From assembly GCA_009617715.1 (NCBI GenBank), contig VTFK01000223.1, forward strand, positions 310,001-374,000: a stretch of 64,000 bases of DNA, read 5' to 3'. Below the pieces are notes generated by a model. The model did no database searches, was not told the origin of the DNA, and saw nothing but the letters and a program-made list of their open reading frames with translations. Shown piece after piece: positions 1 to 11,485 of this stretch; positions within the stretch are counted from its first letter, which is position 1, and the number at the start of each line of letters is the position of its first letter. A program made the position numbers and the translations under genes. The DNA comes from Plectrocnemia conspersa (lineage: Eukaryota > Arthropoda > Insecta > Trichoptera > Polycentropodidae).

Positions 1-237
1 CGGTGATTTAATATACCCATGACCGTTTCGCAACAAAGAAATATTTTCTCAATGACGGATAATATTTACTGTAAGAACAAAACTTGTGTTATTTATGTGA
101 TTTTTTTCTGGTCGTAACGAAGGCTGTGTGGTCCCAATCTTTTACGCTATTGTCTTGTTTTTTTGTTGATGGATGATCATTTTGGTCACGGTAAATTAAC
201 GCTAGTTTTGAGACAAAGACCCTTTCAAACGTGGGCA
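1..237 (-). repeat. Edge of an LTR-like dispersed repeat
   Basis: This stretch aligns in the same orientation with 54030-54269. Shared blocks include GACGGATAAT/GACGGAAAAT, GGCTGTGTGGTCC/GGTCTGTGTGGTCC, CTTTTACGCTATTGT/CCTTTACGCTGTTGT, TTTTTGGTCACG-type sequence, AGTTTTGAGACAA/AGTTTGAGACAA, and a shared end at GGGCA. The promoter-like part of the fuller copy would lie to the left, outside the window. The strand given is the inferred LTR orientation, taken from the TATA box and poly(A) signal of the copy at 53543-54269. Confidence 0.6.
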
Positions 238-241
238 TTTG

Positions 242-850
242 TGTATTATATATTTATTTTGCTGCATTACATCCAGATGCTAGATTGTCGATAATACAAT
301 ATATAAAAACATTAAATTTATATAATTCATCTGGTACTGTTGTTTATTTTTCGTTATTTCTTTGCCCTTCCTTAGGTATTCGATCTGAAAATTCAGATAA
401 AATACCTGAATTTACTGTTACTAATTTACATTCGCTTAATATTTACTCTCATGTCTAATATTTTTAAGCGTTTAAAAAGCAATAAAGTCAATAATTTGCA
501 AACAAATTTTAACATAAAGTGAGCTGCGTCAAAAAACTACAATCTGTCCCTTTGAATAATAATCTTTATTGGGAAAGTACTACCTAGAAAGTAGGTGCTT
601 TTGAAGGCAATGTTCCGCTCCTTTTATTTATTGTATAGTATATATAAAAAAGGGCTAAAGGAACTTATACCTGAAATACATCAGTATATAGGTACATCTC
701 AAACAACTGTAGTTTAGTGCAGATTTATTATTTGAGGTCGGTTTTTACTTTTTTTATACATATATTCTTGTAATGTATGTATTAAAAAAAGTAAAAACCC
801 TTTTCAGAGTCGGAAATTTTTTTCTCCTCCCTTTCGGCATATATGTACAT
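242..850 (+). repeat. RepA copy 1, dispersed repeat of unknown class
   Basis: This matches the reverse complement of 33300-33806 over most of its length. Shared blocks include ATTTATTTTGCTGCATTA, GTATTCGATCTGAA, AGCAATAAAGTCAATAAT-type sequence, AAGTACTAC..AGAAAGTA, GCTTTTGAAGGCAATG, and GACATCTCAAACA-type sequence near 690-710. No protein is recognisable. It starts about five bases after the LTR-like repeat ends at 237, so the two elements abut here; the other copy of each lacks this partner, so they are separate families. Confidence 0.65.
740..799. repeat. Perfect 17-bp inverted repeat (hairpin)
   Basis: The arms GGTTTTTACTTTTTTTA (740-756) and TAAAAAAAGTAAAAACC (783-799) are exact reverse complements around a 26-base loop. 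The left arm is shared with RepA copy 2, but the right arm is not seen there. Confidence 0.55.
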
Positions 851-2809
851 ATCCTATGATCATCTCACATAATTAAAATAAATTTCCTCAGTGAAATATG
901 ATTCAATTTACACTTAATTTATTTTTATAATTGACTGGAAAATATTTTTTTTCTTTTATTATCGTATTCTAAGCACAGATACACGATAAAAACTAACTGC
1001 CTCGAAGCAAATTTGTGTTTTAACTAGCATCTTATAGTCTCAGCGTAGGAATCTTATCGTTTTTATTTTTATTTGCAAAGTTTCACAGACATTATACAAG
1101 CATCGTCGGTCGCATCTTCATTAAGAACACGCCACTTTTACCCTCTTACCCTTCCGATATCAGGGGCTGTTAAAGCCTGTTTGCATTCTTTGAACGCAGC
1201 GTTTCACCCGGAAGCTGCGCGGGACCGTTTTAGACGTTTGATTATCATAGTGCCGCAGTTAGTACAAACGGCAGACGTTAAATGTATGTATATATATGTA
1301 GATAGATATATAGATCCATGTTGTTCAGCATCATGAGCTCATCCGGATGCTACACGCCGGTCCCCTATATGTCGTAGGTAATTCGGTTCGTGATTGGGTT
1401 GGAGAAGACTAATTTAAATTTATTTTCCTTTGTGCGTCGTCTCCGATTTTGCAACTCTGTCGTCAGAACTGTACGCTGTGTATATATTGTATTGCAGGAT
1501 AAAAATTAATTAGCACCTCATCTGAGGCGGAATAAGCCGTGACGGTTACCGTCCCGGAATAATTCGACGGGACGGATGCGTGACATTGTCCCGACGGTAG
1601 AAATTTGTCAGTTTTTGTTCTATTCCCGTTCGTCGTCCTTAATAATTTATTTTAAAATGAATTGGTCGGAAATGCGTCTGTGCTTATATATATACAGGTT
1701 GGCAAAAAGTGAGAAATATTTAAATTGTCATTTTATAGTATCACTGGAAATGCTATAGAAGAAACATCATACACATGAAAATAATAACAATTTATCTACA
1801 GCCTCCATATATATATATATAGACTTCAAACTCATACAACATTTACGTAGCGCTAGTTGCTGATGCCGAGCCTTCGAATATTTTTTAACACTATCCATGT
1901 AGTTATTCTGATCTAGGCTTAATGTTAACCACTTTGCAGTCCTTGAGTCATCCACGCGCGAGAGATGTTCGGCTCACTTTGGGGCATTGTATTTTTATAT
2001 TGTCAGTTTCAGGCTCACAATATATATGTATCTTAGTCGCCAAATATTACTCTACCAAATTTAAAACATTCGAAAAAACTGTTTTTAATTCGGCGGGTAC
2101 ATTTTACCGAAGTGGTTTACCATTGAAAAATGTTTTCACTTAAAGACAGATGATCACCGTGCTTCCCGATAAATAATTTCACAACCAGTGCATTTATAAC
2201 TATCTCCTTATTTTTAAAATATTTATGTAAGATTTAGTGCATCGTCTTTTTATCGCTGTTCAACTCATATACTATTATTTTAAGTCATTCGGCGATCTTT
2301 TGCTATTAAATTTGTATCTCAAGAGATCGATGAAAGCTTAATTCTAGTCTGTGTCTTCGCGTATATTTTTGAAACGATTAATCAATCTTTAATCACCAAA
2401 ATGTTTATTACAAAGTCGACTTATAATTGAGTCGTAAGTCGCGAGGTTATTACCATGGCACTAGTTTATGCAAATCATTTTAATGTAGCCATTCTATGTA
2501 TTTGTTTTTTACTTTTAATTAAGCTTACTAATTTATTAAAAATCAATTATACTATGTAAGATTTCATGGCACTAATTACCAGTTGAATAACCAATTAAAT
2601 ATAAATGAGTTATATCTTAAGTTAAATTTAACATAACTAAAAAGTTTAATCTTTATAAAACAATGTATGTATGTATTATATATAAATTAAAACAGTACTT
2701 TCAAATGAATTGGGTTATGCATATTTAAAAAAAATATTTTATTCTTATAAGCAATTTAATATTACGAAGCAGCAGTGTTAAATAAAACATAACGCATTAG
2801 TACTCAGTT
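851..2809. other. Non-coding stretch with small GC-richer islands
   Basis: I see no supportable gene. Slightly GC-richer DNA lies at about 1100-1400. A cluster of short complementary GC words lies at 1535-1600, including exact arms CCGTCCCG (1549-1556) and CGGGACGG (1568-1575). A degenerate ATGT/AGAT microsatellite sits at about 1284-1318, and a short TA run at about 1808-1821. Confidence 0.5.
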
Positions 2810-2907
2810 GTTTTAAATTAAAATAGCGCTTACCTTCTAATTGTATTTGCACTGAGTGCAAAAGGGTTAAGCAAATACCATTAGGAAGTTTAATTTAATT
2901 TTAAAAC
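2810..2907. repeat. Imperfect foldback, about 98 bp
   Basis: The left side 2810-2850 pairs with the right side 2871-2907. The outer words GTTTTAAA and TTTAAAAC match, and so do the inner words TATTTGC and GCAAATA; there is one small internal loop. It could be a tiny foldback transposon or a structured RNA. No homologous copy was found in the window. Confidence 0.45.
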
Positions 2908-3104
2908 ATATACGTTCGAATGTTTTTTTATGTTCTTCTAATTGAAGTTCTATACTATACTTAACAATTATAGTTTGTATGTCTCATTAAATATTATTTT
3001 TTTATTGAACGTTTTTAAAACAATATAATATAATATACATAAATAATTATTTTAATATTTTTATGATAAAGTAATTTAAACAATTATGCAATAAATGCGT
3101 AAGA

Positions 3105-3215
3105 GGTATTGTTCTTACGGTCGGTGCGTCAATTTAACTTTAAGTTTTTAAAACTGCTCTGCTTTGTATTTGCCGATGCACGTTGTTAGATTTGCATGTG
3201 ATCGTTGTGAATCTG
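3105..3215 (+). repeat. RepB copy 1
   Basis: This aligns in the same orientation with 4965-5075. Shared words are TTCTTACGG/TTCTCACGG, CGGTGCGTCAA, CT(C/G)CTCTGCTTTGTA-type sequence, TTGCCGATGCA/TTGCTGATGCA and GTTGTTAGA/GTTGTAGA. The class is unknown. Confidence 0.5.
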
Positions 3216-4964
3216 CAGGTGAATCACAAAAAAAGTAAACAAAAAATCCTACTAAAGCCTTAAAAATTAGTTTAAATTGTTTTTAATACTATGTTCATTT
3301 AAAAAAAAAACAAATTTAATTTAAAAGTAAAATTTGTTAACGTTTTACGATTGATATTTAAATTGAAGTTTTATTGTTTATTATTATTATATAAAATAAG
3401 TAAATAACTCTTAAAGTAAATGAAGTTTGGTTCCACGTAGTGCTGAAAGTATAGAAAGCTTTTTGCGAAGCTTTTTCATCCCTTTAATTAAACTATCGAT
3501 TCTTTGTTCGCGAAACAATATCATACACTTATGTTTATGGATCAAGCGTATAATAATAATGTATTGACGTAGGTTTGACAATGAGACTTTTTGCAAGCTA
3601 CCCAAACTTATCGATATTAACAAAGCTCGCCCTTTCACATTTAGGTTTATTGCGGATTAGGCTTACATACATAGGTAGAATTTATGATATAGCCATGCAA
3701 AAATAGTATAATCGGATAAAATGTATATTTTAGGTCGCGTTCTCGATAAAGCAATAGATTTTCTTCGCGTGTAAGCTTTGGCAAACTGACGGCAGATGTT
3801 TCCTGCGTTATTATCTATAAATCTCCAGTTGTTCATCCCATAAGCCGCCAAAAGTGGCTTAAGTGAGGGATGAAACCCTCGCAACATGGGTGTTTTTGAT
3901 ATTTTTGGTATACAGCAATGACGACGTCGACGGCGTGTAGCTGTGTTGAAAATTAAGTATCTTGTGGGCTCAGCCGGATCAGTGTCTTGGCTCTTTAGCC
4001 CCGAATTAGTCCGGGGCTAACATGTGAGTGAATACTTGCAAGTTCGCCGAAATTCATTATTGCCAGACGAATAAAGTTACTTAACTTTTGTGTCCGCTCG
4101 CGAGCCAAGTGACCGCCCACGTACGGAGCGTCGAGTGACCCTACAGAGAGCAATGAATTGTGAGGTCGCATCTTGACCTCGATACCTTCGCTATAATTCC
4201 TATCAATTGAATCGTATAATTTTAAACTGTACTGCTATTTTCGTTTAAATTTATATCATTTTTATAAATAGAAGTCTGCCTAATTCTTGCCGTAAAGAAT
4301 TTTGTCAAGCAAATTTGAATCATTTTGTAGTGGTTATTATTTGATGCAAGATAAAGTATCTAGTTTAAAATTCATATTGTGCAATGATTTGAGTCAAATT
4401 CCCATAAATTTATATAGTTGTGTTCATGTCCTCTTTCCGTGTTTGGATCCTAAGAATCTAGTCGTCTCCGAAACGGATTGAATTCTGGATTCCTGACGTT
4501 GAGCTGAATCAGGGTTGACGTGAATAGGGAAGCGGTTGCTTTCTCGACCTTTTCCATCTGTCGTTGATCAGTGGCTCTACTTATTTTTACTTAGTATGAT
4601 ATCAGAGTGTAAGTTGTAGATCTTGGTTGAAGTTTTTATAAATCTCGAAGTTATAGATTTTGTGTTTTTTATCTATTTTTATATACATGACTAGTCTAAG
4701 GAAACTTAGTGCTTACGATGATCTGGGTGTGATCGTTTGAACAGGGTGTAAGCTTTCATCTAAATGAGTTTGTTATAACCGTTAAATATTTTAAATAATT
4801 CGTGAGTCAGCAATGTCGCATATGTATGATAAAAAAAACAACCGTAGAAAGTCTCGATTGGCTATTATGATCCTAATCATTTGAAATTTTTGGCTGGTAA
4901 ATTTACGCCGGTCGGCATGCAAAAGACACCGTCAGATTATAAACTGATGGATGTGTTTATGACG
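3216..4964. other. Non-coding stretch with a GC-rich hairpin
   Basis: No gene is supported. The arms TTAGCCCCG (3995-4003) and CGGGGCTAA (4012-4020) are exact 9-base complements with an 8-base loop. The surrounding 3880-4170 is GC-richer than its neighbourhood. Minus-strand open frames at 3411-3887 show no recognisable features. Confidence 0.45.
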
Positions 4965-5075
4965 TTTCGTTCTCACGGCCGGTGCGTCAAATCCACTAGA
5001 GTATGTTTTAACTACTCGGCTTTGTAATTGCTGATGCAGGTGTCGTTGTAGACTTGTAAGTAGTTCATTAAACAA
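4965..5075 (+). repeat. RepB copy 2
   Basis: Partner of the copy at 3105-3215, about 1.86 kb apart and in the same orientation. CGGTGCGTCAAA and GCTGATGCAGGTGTCGTT are the clearest shared parts. Confidence 0.5.
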
Positions 5076-6371
5076 TTTAAAAAAATCCATGAAAACATTA
5101 AAAAATAAAATGAAATATTTTAAAAAATTTAAACATTTTTTTTATAAAACATGTCTTGGTCATGTCATGTTTTTATTATATAATTTTTGCGCATCTACAG
5201 TTTTTTCATTTTACCAGATTTTTTGAGATCCATCTTAATTCAATGATAAGGCGATTTTTTCAGGTAGTCTCAGGTAGAGTTAGACTATCGATTGAAGCAA
5301 TAAAAGATAAAAAATAATGGTAATTACTAGTTTTAAAAAAAACTTTAATTATATAGTTGATATTGAGGTTACGATTAGCATCTCTTTTTTCTTGAGAAAT
5401 AAGGTATTGATCCGAATTTTTTGAGAATTCTCGAGAAATTTTGACATATGATATAAAACATATATCTAATATACGGTATGAATTTATATTTTTACTGTAT
5501 ATATTTTTGTATATGGAAAATCATTTTACTAATTTCATTAAAATAATATAGTTTAATGCTCATTCATGCAAATCATAGTTTAGTTAATAATTAAAATATA
5601 AACGTACAAAGAATAATGATACATTAATTAAAACATACGAGTACAAAGTTATTACATTAATAATTTATTTTACATTCTTGTATGAGATAATATTATAATT
5701 CTGACGAACATATTAAATGAACATGCCCACTTCACATCACATTATATTTTCCCTCGTGTTTTACAAAATATGAGAAAATCGTATGGTATGGTATATATAG
5801 CATTTACATAAACATTAACAGCCGGCAAAGCAAACCGAAGATTTAAAAGTCATTGATCCTTAGATCAAATCGAATTCTAGCGTAGGTCATAAAACTTGTA
5901 TCGTCAAACAATATTTTCGGAGAATTAATCAGAAATCCCTGTCTCTTTTCTTACTACCTGCTCTAAATGCAGGAGTAAAACCATTGCAGCGGTAATAAAG
6001 CATTTAAATATATTAAATATTTTTTCATCCAACATTTAAATTTTTCGAAATATAAGAAATCGTCATTTTGCAATTTTCTGGATAAATAATACTCGAGAAG
6101 TAACAATACTACAGTAAGAATTCTACCAGTATATTAAGGCGAGAGACGTTATAACATACGAAGCCTGTGTAACAACATTTTTAATCGCCACGTTAAATAT
6201 ATAGACTTTTAGAAATCCAAATACATATGATGTGAGAGGTATTGTGTTGGGGACGACAGACTGTATTTTTTTTATTGTTTTTGTTACGGATTTTTAAATA
6301 TAAATTAGGGCTTATTAAACCATATACCGTGAAATATTTCGGTCATTAATTCTTGAAACAACAAGCCGCGT
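5076..6371. other. A+T-rich non-coding stretch
   Basis: I see nothing supportable apart from short words of the form GAGAATTCTCGAGAAAT near 5424-5440. Similar words recur near 15792 and 54521. Confidence 0.5.
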
Positions 6372-6402
6372 TACTAACGAAGGTTTTTTTGTTTATTTTC
6401 AG

Positions 6403-6479
6403 GTGAATACCTACACATTAAATCATCGCGCTGCATTTGCGCCACTGAAACGGGGACAATGGCGCTGAAGAGCCTGAAA
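6403..6479 (+). other. Candidate 5' coding exon (start codon at 6459)
   Basis: Upstream is a consensus branch point, TACTAAC, at about 6372-6378. It is followed by a pyrimidine tract and CAG ending at 6402, which is an unusually complete 3' splice site. The 77-base segment is GC-richer than its flanks. It contains ATG at 6459-6461 in the favourable context ACAATGG, giving MALKSLK. The next bases, 6480-6485, are GTAAAT, a plausible 5' splice site after a whole codon (phase 0). If not spliced, the frame runs only to MALKSLKVNHTEE and a stop at about 6498. This would make it a second exon carrying the 5' untranslated region and the first seven codons of a gene running rightwards. No downstream exon could be linked to it, and the protein cannot be identified from seven residues. 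Confidence 0.35.
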
Positions 6480-6485
6480 GTAAAT

Positions 6486-7660
6486 CACACGGAAGAATAA
6501 ATTTCATAGTTTAGGTTTTCGCGTGTGGGAATTCGTGCGGTGTGTATATCGTATTCGTTTCTGCGCCATCGCGAGCCAAAGACACATTCGGAAAAGCGGC
6601 GAAATTGTATATAATCAGGTACGATTTGAATAAGGGGTTGAATATTTGCCGCCTGTGTTACGTGTCCATAATAAAGTTGGAACAAAAAAAAGCAGAACCG
6701 TGAATTTGATCTCATTATGTATTTTTTGAATCTACGAACGTTTCCTGATCCGGTTTTAGAATTGTTGCTTAGTTTATTTCCTAAGAAAACTACATTATAT
6801 TATGATGGGTGCTATTAATACTTGGAATTGTTGGGTTGGCCTCATAATTTATTTATATATAGATTCTGTGAACAAACATCGGGAAAACAACATTAGGCAA
6901 AATGTAAATTTATGAGGGGATTTATTAACACATAAATTATTCCATCAAAATGGAAATCATTGTTTGCTTTATATAATTTCTTGTATCAAAATATCACCGC
7001 AAACATTTCTTATTAAACGTATACAATAAACATTTATTATTTACAACATACATATATTCAAAAATTATGTTTTTATGGACTGATCAAAATGATTTATTTA
7101 ATATTTTTAAAAAATATGAGCAGCTTACTAAGTAGTTCATATTGTATTACTTAACCTATTCTGAGTTATGTTACTTCTACTTCTATTTAATGTCTCGTTT
7201 ATATGGCTGCTTTTGAGTATATTTAAGTTTTGAAAACAACTTGTTCTGTACTATAATGTTATTATCTATTATTTCTGAAGCCCACGTGCCACTTATAACG
7301 ATTGTAAAACTCCATAAAATAAAATGGAATTTGACAATCGGATTGGGATACTGGTACGAAATGCCCTCTGCATAAAATAATTAATCCCTACATGGTGACT
7401 GCTCAGCTGGATCAGATCTGACAATCTAAGTGGAAGATGCTGTTTTTCTCTGAACGAAACTGTCATTTGTGTCGGTTCAGCGTAAGCTCTACTGGATGCG
7501 AGTTCTGATCCGTATTACCGTATATTTCAAATCGCAAGAAAAGTAGTCCAAATGTTGGTTGAAAAGCGAAAAAAAAAATTTTCTATTACAGTGCTGACAC
7601 ATAATGTTTTATATATGTGTTTATTATGTTTTATAGTGTTTTATCATCGCTCCGATGAGT
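6486..7660. other. Non-coding stretch
   Basis: No gene is supported. The minus-strand frame at 6485-6715 overlaps the candidate exon's flank and has no recognisable features. 7340-7540 is GC-richer and may be decayed transposon DNA. Confidence 0.4.
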
Positions 7661-7689
7661 ATTTCGCATACGGAAATTAATAACTTTAA

Positions 7690-8345
7690 ATATTTGTTGA
7701 CGACCTTAAAGTGCTTCAGGGTATTCGCACAAATTCGGATTCACTCTTTTTACACAAAAACCTAGAGTCGCTGTTGAGATAGTTGATCATTTCAGCATCG
7801 CCAAGTATCACGTTGTAACATATTTCAAATCCTCTCGCCAAGCTGATTTTTTTTACAGTTTAGGTGGAGGTGTGTTAAACAGAAATATTTCCGTTGATGA
7901 CTCAGGAGTGATGATTGATCAAGGATGGAAATTTTCTATGCACAAAAGGCGTCGAGAATGCTCGGTTTTGGTATGAGAAGCACGAGTTACTTCAATAATT
8001 TATTACTAATTCGCGTTCTGTACGATACGGTAGTTCGCACCGTTCTCAAATATAGCTTTATTGTCTGGAATCCTAAGAATGCGAAGTGCTCCTTGTTATT
8101 GCAGAGAATTTAAAGAAAAAATCTGAGATATCAGAGATATACGGGTCGTATCCGTATTTGTATCTTAATGCTTTTTTTCTAGGAGCGTTAGGATAAAATT
8201 AATTGCATTCTCGGCGTAGCGTTTATTCAATGAAGCAATTTTTAAAGTTGCTAAGGAGCGGTGTCAACAATCCGTCAATGCTCAGTGATTTTCGGCGGTA
8301 AGCTCTGAAGAGTCGCGATCGCGTCCCTTATTCTGGACCATTGAT
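7690..8345 (+). pseudogene. 5'-truncated LINE reverse transcriptase remnant (Jockey/R1-like), copy A
   Basis: This is the C-terminal half of a non-LTR retrotransposon reverse transcriptase. At 7690 the frame reads IFVDDLKVLQGIRTNSDSLF; FVDD is the diverged catalytic Y/FxDD box, followed by the usual LQxxLxxL-type segment. After a one-base shift near 7780 it reads KYHVVTYFKSSRQADFFYSL, then LNRNISVDDSGVMID, the conserved thumb region. A further shift gives ASRMLGFGMRSTSYFNN, IRVLYDTVVRTVLKYSFIVW and NPKNAKCSLLLQRI at 7945-8110. After an in-frame stop, YPYLYLNAFFLGALG and LKLLRSGVNNPSMLSDFRR follow to about 8290. The order matches the family. Two frameshifts and several stops make it dead. The endonuclease and N-terminal polymerase parts are missing, which is usual for target-primed insertions. 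Confidence 0.85.
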
Positions 8346-9923
8346 TCAATAGATAGCGGAATAGGATTGCTTATTGGAGGAAATGTATAATATATTTATC
8401 GAGAATTTTTAAGCACATTCGTTATAGTTTGAGATTATAAATGAAAATTCTAGTACGTGGTAATAAATTATAATTTGCTAGATTAGATTTTTCAGACACG
8501 ATAGAAATGTCAGGATTAATATAATTGATGTGCACTAATTCTTCAGGGATTTCAACCATTAACTTTATAATTGATATGCATTGCTATTTTTAAAGTATGA
8601 GAACATATTTCTTTATTTATATTTAATATGTTCTCAATATAATTGATGATTTTCGCGAGCTCTAAAATCAATATTATTAATTACCTGTCACCTATAAAAT
8701 GCTGATAGGTATTCGATTCGTCGAATTTTGAATTTCAGATCAGTTTATTAATAGGATTATTATTAGTTTTGCCTCGTGTTTTATTTTTATTTTGTCTCGA
8801 AGGTGTCGAAGGTCATTTTTATAATTTGAAATTCTCTCGGGGCGATACGAATGAATATTATTAACCGATATTTTGCATTTAATTCGCGAATAAATTCGCA
8901 TTCTGCCCACGGCAGTTAAATATTCATCGCTATGCGAACTTTGTCAATCTTGCAGAAAGACGCTTTGTGCATGTTTGTGTTTGAAAAGTATTTTTTAACA
9001 ACAAGTTTCGAAGGAGAAAAAGAGAGAGAGTCAAGACTAGTATTCATGGATAACTTTTTATACTTTTTTTTATTTTTGTCTTAAAACAACTTTCTCATAG
9101 ACGAACTGTTGCTCGTCATGTAATTTATTGTTTTTTTTTTATTTATTAAAAATATATTTCTTTAATATAGTTTGTTTTGTAAGAAGCTTTTCTAAATATC
9201 ATAAATTATATTCGTAGTAAATTATTTCTTAATTGAAGGGATTCATTTATTAAACTTCACTTAGTGTGGCTAAATGATTTTATTTCCATTTCTGTGAGTG
9301 TATATGCATATTTACAGTGACTGTTTTACTCGAATATAATATTTTATGATATAGCACAGAATGAACTTTTGAGGTTAACTTTGCGCTTATGGGGCATTTA
9401 TAACCTGTTGGAATTCGTAATGAATGCAGTGTTGAGTATACAACTTATCATCAGCCATCGGGATTACTAAGTTGATGTCGATTGCTCCTTTATGGCATAT
9501 CAAACAACAAAGCAATTTTAAATAATGTTTCCAGATCGACTAAAAATATACTAAAACTCATTTGTACCGTGTATTATTTGTAAAAATCAGATCGTTTTAT
9601 TTTCTGTAAAAAATATAGTAAATTGTATGGTGTACGGTGTTTTTCATTAGTCTGCGAGAGTAATATTTAAATATGTAAAATTTACCACTCGTTCCACCTA
9701 TCGGTTCTAGTGGATCAAAACACACTCGCCTACACTTTTTTCTGTATCTTTTTAACTACACACGGAAATGGTGTGTTTATTTCGCGTTTGGCATGTGTCA
9801 TCGGCACGCTGTCAGAATTAATTAAAAACCTTGTAAAAAACCGGTCACACGGAACGTTGCCTCATTTGCGTAATTGTCAATATAATACACGCGTACGATA
9901 TGCATATAATATAATACAAATTG
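8346..9923. other. Non-coding stretch with a hairpin and a conserved-looking island
   Basis: The exact arms TGAGAACATATT (8598-8609) and AATATGTTCTCA (8635-8646) form a hairpin. 8810-8950 is rich in CpG and homeodomain-like AT words (such as AATTCGCGAATAAATTCGCA) and resembles insect conserved non-coding DNA. That is inference only. I see no gene. Confidence 0.4.
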
Positions 9924-9986
9924 TAGTGTATTTGGGCAATTAAGGCAATTTGCCTATACGCGTATGCGGAGTGCCTAAATACACTA
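9924..9986. repeat. 63-nt hairpin with 15-bp arms
   Basis: TAGTGTATTTGGGCA (9924-9938) pairs with TGCCTAAATACACTA (9972-9986); the only non-identity is one position that would be a G-U pair in RNA. Within the loop AGGCA..TGCCT makes a second small hairpin, and ATACGCGTAT is a palindrome. Confidence 0.5.
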
Positions 9987-11485
9987 ACTGTTGGCCAATT
10001 ATCCTATTGACTCATCTGGGCGACACAAGTTTGTTTTAGTTATCGGTTTATTAAACTGAATGCGTGGAAGTGGCGTGACGTTTCCCATCTCGGGTAATTA
10101 TGGTGTCTTAATTAACCACAAATTGTTTGTAAGATGAATACTAAACATTTAGGGACAGTATTCAAAGTTATTTGCATGTTTTTTGAATTTAATGTAATAT
10201 CAACAAACAAAATGCTTATAAAATAAAGTAATAAAATTTGACAGTAAGAAATAAACTTTAAGGCCGAAAAAGTGTGACTTTGCAGATAAAATAGACACTG
10301 ATAAAGCTGGCAATAGTTTACTTTTATTATGTACAATTAACCACAGAAAAATAGTGTCGCGTTAAATTCCATAGACTGAGTGCTAACGGAGAAACTGGGA
10401 TCGTCGCGATGAGATGATCCTAGAGACGAAACGATAATGTCTATCATGTGGATGCGGGTCTCTCTTGCTTTGCCTCGGATGCCGTCTGCTGTCTGAGTTC
10501 GTCTCTAATCGCCTGTCATTTCGTATCTAATCGTTTGATCGTATACCGATATGACACTGTTAAACTTTTGCTTCGAGACTGCTTTGGCGAATCCCTGATG
10601 CGGATGGTGGTGGGCCAATTGCATTGCTTGATTATTCAACCTTCGAAAATTTTTAACGCTTTGAATAAATATAACGTTTAAAAATCGGTAATGCAGAAAG
10701 GTAGTTTACAATAGCGGTTTTTACGCAGAATAGACGCATTGTCTATCGCGTATCCTTAACGAGAAAAAATATTTTTGCTCAATTTGAAATCTCTAATTAT
10801 CACGCAATTGTAGTATTGAGTATTCTCTTATATTGTTGCGCTTTTTGCATGGCGAGTTATATTATTTTCATGATATTTAAAATGCTCGTTTAAATCACCT
10901 TAGTGTTACAAAAATATGATCCATTTGTATAATAATCATCTTCCAACGAAGCAATTGGAAAAGAATTTATTTTGTATTTATTTATTATGTATAATATTTT
11001 GCCTAAATAATAAACATAATTTTAGTATCGAAATTAAATATAAATGTATATTAAATTTTTTTTGCGGATATGAAATGAAAATGTAATTATTATGTTAAAA
11101 ATTAAAAAAATATACCTGATTAAATTTCGTTGTTTAATGATGAATCGAAACGATTTATTTTCACTTGACGCAATCTTAAAATACAATTCTTTTAAATTAA
11201 ATTCCTCAATTATGAAAAAAAATATAATGAAGTTTCTGAAGTTATATATTTGCGGTGTAAACCACATCAGAAATTTATTGTTTTCTACCAGAAAAGCGGT
11301 CGAGCGCAATTCCTTCCGAAACGACTTACAATCAAGCACGGTTGTGGCTTTCCATAAAAATGTTGATAGCTCCGAAGAACAGAACGGACTTATCCGACTT
11401 ACGTAATATCATTTGCGTGAAAGGAACAATTGAGGCCTTGGCCCTTTACTAGGTCGGAAAGTTTTCGCATTTGTCTTCTTTTCAG
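9987..11485. other. Non-coding stretch
   Basis: Nothing is supportable as a gene. Overlapping open frames of about 100 codons on both strands at 11034-11406 lie in A+T-rich DNA and have no family features, so I treat them as chance. Confidence 0.45.

Noticed and set aside
1072..1090. TTGCAAAGTTTCACA shared with about 39354-39368
   Set aside because: The match stops after about 15 bases, with no extended homology on either side.
2820..2870. 18-base minus-strand microexon suggested by an acceptor and GTAAGC donor
   Set aside because: It lies within the loop and arm of the foldback at 2810-2907, and 18 bases is too short to judge without transcript data.
11034..11406. Overlapping open frames of about 100 codons on both strands
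   Set aside because: A+T-rich composition, no motifs, no start context or splice signals, and both strands open over the same bases. Chance is likely.
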